NCBI GenBank assembly: GCA_002366675.1
Contig: DFBO01000082.1
Coordinates: forward strand, 1 to 15,677
DNA from: Flavobacteriaceae bacterium UBA3078
GTDB lineage: Bacteria; Bacteroidota; Bacteroidia; Flavobacteriales; Flavobacteriaceae
Direction of reading: 5' to 3'
DNA: 15,677 nucleotides
Part shown: positions 1-6,048 of the stretch, in pieces
Layout: the number at the start of each line of letters is the position of its first letter
Position numbering within the stretch: position 1 is the first letter of the stretch
Translations under genes and position numbers: made by a program
The notes under the pieces: generated by a model
The model's database searches: none
What the model saw: only the letters and a program-made list of their open reading frames with translations
Told to the model about the DNA's origin: nothing

Positions 1-1099
1 GAATTTCTTTATAGGCACCATTTCTTAAGATACTTACTTTAACAACATCATCTGGTCTTTTGGTGCTTAAGTAACCTGACAAATCTGAAAATTTAGAAAT
101 TTTCACATGGTCTATTTTCTTGATGATGTCTCCAGACTCAAGCCCAGCTTCTTCTGCACCAGAGCCTCCTTCTACATTATCAATGTAAAACCCTTCAGTT
201 TCATCAACACTTAATTTTTCAGCAAAACCACTATTTAGTGCACCACCTGAAACACCTAAAATGCCATTCTGTACATTGCCATATTCAATAATATCTTGAA
301 CCACTTTTCTTGCAATATTGCTTGGTACTGCAAAAGAATAACCTATATAAGAGCCCGTTTGCGAAGAAATAGCAGTATTAATACCTATTAAATCTCCATG
401 AGTATTTACCAAAGCTCCACCAGAATTCCCAGGATTTACAGCTGCATCTGTTTGTATAAAAGACTGATTATTTTTACCTGATAAATCTCTAGATTTAGCG
501 CTAATAATACCAGCCGTTACTGTAGATGTTAGGTTAAATGGATTGCCAACAGCAAGAACCCATTCGCCAATTTTTGCTTGGTCGCTATCTCCAAAAGTAG
601 TAAATGGTAAATCGTAATCTGCTTCAATTTTTAGTAAAGCAATATCTGTTTTATCATCTGTTCCTATAATTTCAGCATTATAAGTTCTATTGTCGTTAAG
701 AGTTACTGAAAGTTCTTTGGAACCAGCAATAACATGATTGTTGGTTATAATATATCCATCTGGCGAAATAATAACACCAGAACCAGTACCTACTTGGTAT
801 CTTTGTGGCGATCTTCCATAGAACAAATCTTCAAACGTCATTTGACCAGATTTACCAAGAGTCGTACTTTTTACATGAACTACAGTGTGAATTGTTTTTT
901 CTGCAGCCATCGTAAAATCGATGTTGTTTTCAGGAATAAAATTTGCGGATGCCGAGTTGTTTACAGGAATAGTAATTGGTAATTGGTCTGTTTGGGCAGT
1001 GTGTACAATCTGGTTATTATCAATAAACGTTTTGTAAGCCAATAATGTAATAGCTCCTCCTAACACAGAAACTAAAACTAAAGTTAAAATCTTTTTCAT
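1..1099 (-). CDS. htrA: HtrA/DegQ-family periplasmic serine endopeptidase, 3' end beyond window
   Basis: Envelope quality-control protease that degrades misfolded periplasmic proteins. The reading frame opens at ATG 1097-1099 and runs off the left edge, giving 366 codons. Residues 1-26 form a lysine-plus-hydrophobic signal peptide or signal anchor. The trypsin-like domain follows: His122 in TNNHVIAG, Asp152 in TDIALLKI and Ser226 in NPGNSGG make a complete catalytic triad, so the enzyme should be active. A first PDZ domain begins near residue 275 (GILGV, then the VEGGSGAEEAGLESGDII segment around 310-326); the usual second PDZ domain would lie outside the window. It is divergent from dapF across a 151-base gap that holds a four-copy TTTTAACG array and a plausible promoter, suggesting stress-controlled expression. 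DegP, DegQ and DegS cannot be told apart without the missing end, though the visible length excludes a minimal DegS only if a second PDZ follows. Confidence 0.93.
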   Translation of the reverse strand, partial: MKKILTLVLVSVLGGAITLLAYKTFIDNNQIVHTAQTDQLPITIPVNNSASANFIPENNIDFTMAAEKTIHTVVHVKSTTLGKSGQMTFEDLFYGRSPQRYQVGTGSGVIISPDGYIITNNHVIAGSKELSVTLNDNRTYNAEIIGTDDKTDIALLKIEADYDLPFTTFGDSDQAKIGEWVLAVGNPFNLTSTVTAGIISAKSRDLSGKNNQSFIQTDAAVNPGNSGGALVNTHGDLIGINTAISSQTGSYIGYSFAVPSNIARKVVQDIIEYGNVQNGILGVSGGALNSGFAEKLSVDETEGFYIDNVEGGSGAEEAGLESGDIIKKIDHVKISKFSDLSGYLSTKRPDDVVKVSILRNGAYKEI

Positions 1100-1137
1100 T
1101 ATTTATTAGGTTTAAGGGGTTATAGAATACTAACGAT

Positions 1138-1169
1138 TAAAATTAATTTTTTATTGAATTTGATTTCAA
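1138..1169 (-). promoter_or_regulatory. Probable promoter of the HtrA protease gene
   Basis: On the minus strand, TTG (1167-1169) is followed after 21 bases by TAATTTTA (1138-1145). This matches the Bacteroidota pattern TTG-N17-23-TAnnTTTG with one mismatch in the last base. Transcription would start about 33 bases before the ATG at 1099. The TTTTAACG array begins one base upstream of the -33 element, which is where activators usually bind. Confidence 0.45.
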
Positions 1170-1170
1170 G

Positions 1171-1210
1171 TTTTAACGATTTTTAACGTCTGTTTTAACG
1201 ACTTTTAACA
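1171..1210. repeat. Four-copy TTTTAACG direct repeat array (putative regulator site)
   Basis: TTTTAACG occurs at 1171-1178, 1181-1188 and 1193-1200, and TTTTAACA at 1203-1210. Starts are 10, 12 and 10 bases apart, so the array is two pairs separated by 22 bases, all on one face of the helix. Read toward the protease gene the unit is CGTTAAAA. Tandem half-sites at about one helical turn are typical of OmpR/PhoB-type response regulators. The identity of the binding protein is not visible in the window. Confidence 0.6.
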
Positions 1211-1234
1211 TGTCAATAAACCATGTTTAATTGT

Positions 1235-1242
1235 TATATTTG
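1235..1242 (+). promoter_or_regulatory. -7 promoter box of the dapF operon
   Basis: TATATTTG is a perfect match to the Bacteroidota -7 consensus TAnnTTTG and is followed by CA, as often seen in flavobacteria. Only eight bases separate it from the dapF ATG at 1251, so the transcript should start about 2-4 bases before the start codon. No TTG is present at the expected -33 distance (1209-1217), a region next to the TTTTAACG array. Confidence 0.6.
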
Positions 1243-1250
1243 CACAGCTT

Positions 1251-2030
1251 ATGAAACTTACATTTTATAAATATCAAGGAACAGGTAACGATTTTGTGAT
1301 GATTGATAATCGTCAACAATCATTCGACAAAAATAACACCAAAAGCATTGCTAGACTCTGTGACAGACGTTTTGGCATAGGAGCAGATGGTCTTATTTTA
1401 CTTGAAAATCATCCAGAATTAAATTTTAAAATGGTGTATTTTAATGCAGATGGGAATGAAAGTTCCATGTGTGGAAATGGAGGTAGGTGTATAACAGCTT
1501 TTGCCAATCATTTGGGTATTATTGAAAGTAAAGCTTCATTTGAAGCTGTCGATGGATTACATCAAGCTATTATTGATGATGAAATCGTAAAACTTCAAAT
1601 GCAAGATGTGATTTCGGTTGAAAGACACAACCAACATGTGTTTTTAAATACAGGTTCACCACATCATGTTCAGATGGAAAACAACATAAATGAATTAGAA
1701 ATAAAAACTGTTGGCTCAAAGATTCGTTATGGTCAACCTTATAATGAAGCTGGAACGAATGTTAATTTTGTGAAGAAACTTTCAGAAGACATTTTTAAAG
1801 TAAGAACTTACGAACGAGGAGTAGAAGACGAAACCTTATCATGTGGAACTGGCGTTACTGCTGTTGCTATTGCTATGTTTGAAACTGGTGAGACACAAAG
1901 CAACTTAATTACTCTTGAAACTGAAGGAGGAAAACTACAAGTCTCTTTTGAGAAGAATGACGGCATTTTTAGTAATATTTGGCTTATTGGACCTGCAGTT
2001 CAAGTTTTTAAAGGAGAGATTTCATGGTAA
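1251..2030 (+). CDS. dapF: Diaminopimelate epimerase
   Basis: Cytoplasmic, cofactor-independent racemase that converts LL- to meso-diaminopimelate, the step that supplies both lysine synthesis and the peptidoglycan cross-linking residue. At 259 residues it is of normal family length. The N-terminal KYQGTGNDFVMID signature is present, and the two catalytic cysteines are visible: Cys74 in SSMCGNGGR and Cys198 in LSCGTGVTA. GADGLI (45-50) and the ERGVEDET stretch just before Cys198 are also typical. It is the first gene of an operon; its stop overlaps the start of the next gene by seven bases. The ATG at 1251 is favoured because the conserved N-terminus begins immediately there and the promoter box lies directly upstream. 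No frame damage is seen. Confidence 0.97.
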   Translation: MKLTFYKYQGTGNDFVMIDNRQQSFDKNNTKSIARLCDRRFGIGADGLILLENHPELNFKMVYFNADGNESSMCGNGGRCITAFANHLGIIESKASFEAVDGLHQAIIDDEIVKLQMQDVISVERHNQHVFLNTGSPHHVQMENNINELEIKTVGSKIRYGQPYNEAGTNVNFVKKLSEDIFKVRTYERGVEDETLSCGTGVTAVAIAMFETGETQSNLITLETEGGKLQVSFEKNDGIFSNIWLIGPAVQVFKGEISW

Positions 2031-2545
2031 CATTAAAAGGAAAACATATATACTTGAGAGCTTTAGAGCCAGAAGATTTAGATTTTATTTATGCTATTGA
2101 AAACGATGAATCTATTTGGGAAGTTAGTAGTACCCAAACGCCTTATTCTAGGTTTTTAATTCAACAATATTTAGATAATGCTCATAAAGATATTTATGAA
2201 GTAAAACAATTGCGATTGGTAATATCCAACTATAGCAATATTGCTCTTGGTATGATAGATCTTTTCGATTTTGATTTTAAAAACAGTAGAGCAGGTGTTG
2301 GTATTCTTATTAAAGAAACTTCTGAAAGACAGAAAGGAATTGGTAATGAAGCTTTAGCCTTACTAATAGAATATTGTAAAGCACATTTAAATTTGCATCA
2401 ACTATATTGTAATATATCTCAAAGTAATCAGGCTAGTTTAAACCTTTTCGCAAAGCATGGGTTTCAAACAATAGGTTTAAAAAAAGACTGGAACTATGTG
2501 GATGGTTCCTATAAAAACGAATATTTACTTCAACGTATAAATTAA
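2024..2545 (+). CDS. GNAT N-acetyltransferase, RimJ/RimL/SpeG-like
   Basis: A 173-residue single-domain GNAT enzyme that should transfer an acetyl group from acetyl-CoA to an amine. The N-terminal YLRALEPEDLDFIYAIEND pattern is that of the Acetyltransf_3 (RimJ/RimL) group. The acetyl-CoA pyrophosphate loop is ETSERQKGIGNEA (about 104-116), and the C-terminal half has the usual SNQASLNLFAKHGFQTIG segment. Its start overlaps the dapF stop by seven bases, and mltG begins three bases after its own stop, so it is translated as part of the dapF operon. The substrate cannot be read from sequence; ribosomal-protein N-termini or a polyamine are the known options in this group. Its place in a peptidoglycan operon is the only contextual hint. 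Confidence 0.87.
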   Translation: MVTLKGKHIYLRALEPEDLDFIYAIENDESIWEVSSTQTPYSRFLIQQYLDNAHKDIYEVKQLRLVISNYSNIALGMIDLFDFDFKNSRAGVGILIKETSERQKGIGNEALALLIEYCKAHLNLHQLYCNISQSNQASLNLFAKHGFQTIGLKKDWNYVDGSYKNEYLLQRIN

Positions 2546-2548
2546 GAT

Positions 2549-3592
2549 ATGTATTTTAAAAAAATTCTTATAGCTATAGCTCTTATTGGGTTAATAATTG
2601 CAGGTTTGTTCGCTAACTACATTTATGGAGTGATGTTAGTTGATAATACAGCTTTTAATAATAATGAGGCCTATATCTATGTGCCTTCAAATGCAACCTA
2701 TGTAGACGTTAGAGAGCAATTAAAACCTTTATTGAAAGATATAGATAAATTTGATGCTTTAGCTAAACAGAAAAAATATGTTTCAAACATAAAGGCTGGA
2801 CGTTTTGTTGTTAAGAAAGGAATGAATAACAACGATATAATAAATTCCATAAGAAGTAAAAACTTACCAATTAAGATAGTTTTTAATAATCAAACGAATC
2901 TTGAAACTTTAGCTGGTAGAATTTCTATGCAAATTGAAGCTGATAGTTTAAAATTATTTGAAGTTATGAAGGATGAAGCATTTCTGAAAGATAATTCGTT
3001 TTCTAATGCAACTGCCTTAGGGATGTATATTCCAAATAGCTATGAGTTTTTCTGGAATACATCAGCTATTGAGTTTAGAGATAGAATGTTAAAAGAGTAT
3101 AAGCGTTTTTGGAATGATAATAGACAAGCAAAAGCAAAAGCCATAGAATTAACTCAGGATGAAGTTATGGCTTTGGCTTCTATAGTTTATGAAGAATCCA
3201 AACAAGCAGTTGAACAGCCTAGAATTGCAGGAGTTTATTTAAATAGATTAAGAATAGGCATGCCATTGCAAGCAGATCCGACTTTAAAATTTGCTGCTTA
3301 TAAATTACCACAATATAAAAACACAGTAATTAAGCGTGTGTTGAATGTACATAAAGAAATAGATTCACCTTATAATACATATATGTATGCAGGTTTGCCT
3401 CCAGGTTTAATTACTATGCCTGATATTTCTGCTATAGATGCTATTTTAAATTATGAAAAACATAAGTACCTCTATTTTGCTGCAGATGCTAAACGATTGG
3501 GTTATCATAAGTTTGCTAAAAATTTAAGCCAGCATAATGCTAATGCTAGAGAGTATCAAAGATATTTGTCTTCTCAAGGTATAAATAGATAA
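2549..3592 (+). CDS. mltG: Endolytic murein transglycosylase MltG (YceG-like)
   Basis: Inner-membrane lytic transglycosylase that cleaves nascent glycan strands and so sets their length during cell-wall synthesis. One transmembrane segment spans about residues 5-28 with a short cytoplasmic N-terminus. A LysM-like subdomain follows (about 42-105), then the YceG catalytic domain. The catalytic glutamate is most likely Glu216 in LASIVYEESK, aligning with E. coli Glu218 in SIVEKET, and the downstream YLNRLRIGMPLQADPT (230-245) and YNTYMYAGLPPGLI segments are diagnostic. At 347 residues it is full length. The start is three bases after the preceding gene, and the DUF2279 gene follows after three bases. 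Genetic linkage to dapF makes sense, since both serve peptidoglycan. Confidence 0.95.
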   Translation: MYFKKILIAIALIGLIIAGLFANYIYGVMLVDNTAFNNNEAYIYVPSNATYVDVREQLKPLLKDIDKFDALAKQKKYVSNIKAGRFVVKKGMNNNDIINSIRSKNLPIKIVFNNQTNLETLAGRISMQIEADSLKLFEVMKDEAFLKDNSFSNATALGMYIPNSYEFFWNTSAIEFRDRMLKEYKRFWNDNRQAKAKAIELTQDEVMALASIVYEESKQAVEQPRIAGVYLNRLRIGMPLQADPTLKFAAYKLPQYKNTVIKRVLNVHKEIDSPYNTYMYAGLPPGLITMPDISAIDAILNYEKHKYLYFAADAKRLGYHKFAKNLSQHNANAREYQRYLSSQGINR

Positions 3593-3595
3593 CCA

Positions 3596-4507
3596 TTGGA
3601 ATTATATATTAAACATACCATTGTAGCTTGTTTAATAACTTGTTTTTCCTTTTCTCAAAGTAAAATCAATAATTTTTTAAAACCTAGTGATACTTTAAAC
3701 ACGTCAAGAAGAAATACTGTTGTTATTTCTGAAGCTTCAGTTGCAGCTTTAACTTTGATTGGTTTAAATCAGCTTTGGTATGCAGATTATCCAAAATCTA
3801 AATTCCATACGTTGAATGATAATAGCGAATGGCTACAAATGGATAAACTAGGTCATGTTTATTCTTCTTACCAATTAGGTAGAATAGGAGCCGATATGTT
3901 AGCTTGGAGTGGTGTTAGAAAGAAAGATCAATTAATATATGGCTCTACCATTGGGTTTGCTTTTTTAACAGTAGTTGAAGTTTTTGATGGTTTTTCAGAA
4001 GAATGGGGATTTTCTTGGGGAGATATGGCAGCTAATGCAATGGGTACTGGTTTTTATGTAGGACAGGAATTGCTTTGGGATGAGCAACGAATAACTTTAA
4101 AGTATTCATTTCATCAAACCGAATATGCACAACTAAACCCAGAGAAGTTAGGAGATGGGTTATCTCAAGAGTTTTTAAAAGATTATAATGGACAAACATA
4201 TTGGTTAAGTTTAAACCTACATTCTTTTTTTAAGGATAGTAAAATACCTAAATGGTTAAATGTAGCATTTGGATATGGTGCAGATGGTATGATCTCAGGT
4301 AATAACGAAACTGATAATGAAGCTATAGTTTATCAAGAACCCTACAGGCAATATTATTTTAGTTTGGATGTAGATTTAACCAGAATTAAAACAGAATCTC
4401 ATGTCTTAAAGACTGTTTTTAACATCTTTAACGTTATTAAAATACCATTCCCAACTATGGAGTTCAACGATAAAAATGGCATAAAACTTCACGCTATATA
4501 CTTTTAA
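3596..4507 (+). CDS. DUF2279 (YfiM-like) envelope protein with TTG start
   Basis: A 303-residue exported protein of unknown function, resembling the DUF2279 family. Residues 1-22 read as a signal peptide (short charged start, hydrophobic IVACLITCFSFS, likely cleavage near QS). Family-like blocks are MDKLGHVYSSYQLGR (82-96) and the EVFDGFSEEWGFSWGD / MAANAMG block (128-150), which carry conserved charged and aromatic residues in otherwise membrane-like helices. The C-terminal half (about 195-303) alternates aromatic strands, as in a small outer-membrane beta structure. The start is a TTG at 3596: an in-frame stop (3590-3592, the mltG stop) precedes it, and the first in-frame ATG at 3839 would remove the signal peptide and cut into the conserved block. 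It ends the dapF-mltG operon, which suggests a cell-envelope role. Confidence 0.8.
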   Translation: MELYIKHTIVACLITCFSFSQSKINNFLKPSDTLNTSRRNTVVISEASVAALTLIGLNQLWYADYPKSKFHTLNDNSEWLQMDKLGHVYSSYQLGRIGADMLAWSGVRKKDQLIYGSTIGFAFLTVVEVFDGFSEEWGFSWGDMAANAMGTGFYVGQELLWDEQRITLKYSFHQTEYAQLNPEKLGDGLSQEFLKDYNGQTYWLSLNLHSFFKDSKIPKWLNVAFGYGADGMISGNNETDNEAIVYQEPYRQYYFSLDVDLTRIKTESHVLKTVFNIFNVIKIPFPTMEFNDKNGIKLHAIYF

Positions 4508-4582
4508 TTGCATTTTAGCGACTAATTTTTGATTGGCATCTCTTCACTGATAGTTTTGAGTTATTAACCTACTTAATTATTC

Positions 4583-4634
4583 TTTTCAGCATTCAATAAA
4601 ATAACATATATTTGCACGCTGAAAATTTTGAATG
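4583..4634. repeat. Paired dyads surrounding the 4666 gene promoter
   Basis: TTTTCAGC (4583-4590) is a perfect inverted repeat of GCTGAAAA (4618-4625), and CATTCAA (4590-4596) of TTGAATG (4628-4634). The left arms lie at the -33 region and the right arms at and just after the expected transcription start, with the -7 box between them. This could be an operator bound at both sides of the promoter. As RNA, the pairing would include untranscribed bases, so a DNA-level role is more likely. Confidence 0.45.
4607..4614 (+). promoter_or_regulatory. -7 promoter box of the transglycosylase-like gene
   Basis: TATATTTG is a perfect TAnnTTTG match followed by CA, the same extended form as at dapF. Transcription should start near 4619-4621, giving a leader of about 45 bases to the ATG at 4666. 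There is no TTG at the -33 position; TTTTC of the left dyad arm occupies it. Confidence 0.6.
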
Positions 4635-4665
4635 ATTTATTTATTAACACTAATAAATTAATGTT

Positions 4666-5331
4666 ATGATAAAAAATATCGGAAGTTACCTAGCCCTATC
4701 GATGACAATATGTTTCTTATTGTTTGGATCGTTTTATATGAATAAATCGGTTAAATCGAAAAATTACTCTTCAATCCATTATGGAATTAACGAAACTGAG
4801 CACGAAGAGGTAGCAAAAGACAAAATTTTCCCTATTCACGAACCACTTGCTTATTTTACACCTACTTTAGGAAAGACATTTGTTGGTTTTAAAGAAGCCT
4901 TAGGTTTTAAAGAATCTGGAGGAGACTATTTTACAGTTAATACATTTGGTTACTTAGGAAAGTACCAATTTGGAAAAGAAACATTAAAAATGATTGGGAT
5001 TTATAATCCAGCTCATTTTTTAAAAAATCCAGAATTACAAGAAAAAGCATTTATTGCAAATGCTGAACGTAATAAATGGATTTTAAGAAAAGATATTAAG
5101 CGTTTTACTGGTAAAATGGTAAATGGAATTACAATTACTGAGTCTGGAATTTTAGCTGCAGCACACTTAGCTGGAGCAGGAAATGTGAAAAAATATTTAA
5201 GAAGCTATGGTAAGACAGGTTTTTCTGATGCTTACGGAACATCGGTTTCTTATTACATTAAAAAGTTTTCAGGTTATGATACCTCTAAAATAGAGCCTAA
5301 CAGAAAAGCAAAAGTTAAGCATAAAATATAA
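4666..5331 (+). CDS. Exported lysozyme-fold (SLT transglycosylase-like) protein
   Basis: A 221-residue protein with a hydrophobic N-terminal segment (about 6-24, signal peptide or anchor) and a linker to residue 60. The core resembles lytic transglycosylases: FKESGGDYFTVN (81-92) followed by GYLGKYQFG (95-103) matches the ESGG...GxxGxYQF pattern in which Glu83 would be the catalytic acid. A helical region with GILAAAHLAGAGNVKKYLRS and a C-terminal DAYGTSVSYYIKKFSGYD fits the rest of the fold. It probably cleaves peptidoglycan outside the inner membrane; no LysM domain is visible. It has its own promoter and terminator, so it is a single-gene unit. An overlapping two-codon frame, ATG-TTA-TGA (4661-4669), ends across the start codon. 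Family assignment rests on motifs only. Confidence 0.75.
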   Translation: MIKNIGSYLALSMTICFLLFGSFYMNKSVKSKNYSSIHYGINETEHEEVAKDKIFPIHEPLAYFTPTLGKTFVGFKEALGFKESGGDYFTVNTFGYLGKYQFGKETLKMIGIYNPAHFLKNPELQEKAFIANAERNKWILRKDIKRFTGKMVNGITITESGILAAAHLAGAGNVKKYLRSYGKTGFSDAYGTSVSYYIKKFSGYDTSKIEPNRKAKVKHKI

Positions 5332-6048
5332 CTACTCTTTATGTAGAATGAATAGCGTAGGTCTTTTGTGAAAGTCTACGCTATTTTTTTTCCAATCTTT
5401 TACTGTTTGGGTTTTAATATACTCTGTAGGTAAACTAATATCACATGCTAGACAAACTAAGGTTTGCTCATGTAAGGAAGCACAGATTTCTTCCAGCATT
5501 TTATTATTTCTGTAAGGTGTTTCTATAAATGCTTGCGACTGATTTTGAGTAAATGAAAGTTGTTCTAATCGTTTTAATTCTTTTCTTTTTTCAGAATTAT
5601 CTATTGGTAGATAGCCATTAAAAGCAAAGCTTTGTCCATTCATTCCTGAGCTCATGATCGCCATTATAATTGACGATGGTCCAACTAAAGGAACAACTCG
5701 GATGTTTTTTTGATGAGCAACTTTAACAACATCTGCTCCAGGATCTGCAACTGCTGGACATCCAGCCTCAGAAAGTAAACCAACATTAAGTCCTTTAAGA
5801 CATGGATCTAAGAACGAAGGTATTTCAGAAGGGTCTGTAAATTTGTTTAAGAGAAAAATTTTTAAACTAGGTTGCTTTTTATTAGGTGTAATTTTTTTGA
5901 TAAAACGTCTAGCTGTTTTTTCGTTTTCTACAATATATATATCTACCAATTCTATTATTTTTTTAACAGAAATAGGAAGTACTTCTAAGGGAGGAACATC
6001 TCCTAAAGTTGTAGGGATTAGGTAAAGTTTTCCGATTTGGGTTGTCAT
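5332..6048 (-). CDS. RsmI-like tetrapyrrole-methylase-fold SAM methyltransferase
   Basis: A 238-residue SAM-dependent methyltransferase of the TP_methylase fold, related to RsmI (16S rRNA C1402 2'-O-methylation) but shorter and divergent. GKLYLIPTTLGDVPPLEVLP (6-25) corresponds to the RsmI start, which normally reads TPIGNL; LLSEAGCPAVADPG (91-104) and VPLVGPSSIIMAI (119-131) are the SAM-binding and glycine-proline segments; FNGYLP (143-148) is also family-like. The canonical EDTR is replaced by ENEKT (41-45). Bacteroidota often carry such a short form alongside a normal rsmI, so the substrate may differ; the symbol is withheld. Its ATG overlaps the stop of the upstream dehydrogenase gene by one base (TAATG). 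Its stop directly abuts the stop of the opposing gene with no gap. Confidence 0.82.
   Translation of the reverse strand: MTTQIGKLYLIPTTLGDVPPLEVLPISVKKIIELVDIYIVENEKTARRFIKKITPNKKQPSLKIFLLNKFTDPSEIPSFLDPCLKGLNVGLLSEAGCPAVADPGADVVKVAHQKNIRVVPLVGPSSIIMAIMSSGMNGQSFAFNGYLPIDNSEKRKELKRLEQLSFTQNQSQAFIETPYRNNKMLEEICASLHEQTLVCLACDISLPTEYIKTQTVKDWKKNSVDFHKRPTLFILHKE
5351..5391 (+). terminator. Rho-independent terminator of the 4666-5331 gene, inside the opposing coding sequence
   Basis: A perfect 10-base stem, AATAGCGTAG (5351-5360) with CTACGCTATT (5376-5385), is extended by CTTT/AAAG (5363-5366, 5371-5374) around a TGTG loop. The stem's last TT begins a run of T from 5384 to 5391. It sits 20 bases after the plus-strand stop. 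On the minus strand no T run follows, so it acts in one direction. The same bases encode about residues 222-233 of the methyltransferase. Confidence 0.85.

Noticed and set aside
734..982. Plus-strand open frame of 82 codons
   Set aside because: It lies wholly antisense to the HtrA catalytic region, has no family resemblance and no promoter; a shadow frame.
1915..2100. 61-codon plus-strand frame spanning the dapF/acetyltransferase junction
   Set aside because: Overlaps both well-supported genes in another frame; low-complexity basic peptide with no recognisable motif.
4492..4520. CGCTA...TAGCG pair at the end of the DUF2279 gene as a terminator
   Set aside because: Five-base stem with a 19-base loop and the T stretch not adjacent; too weak to call.
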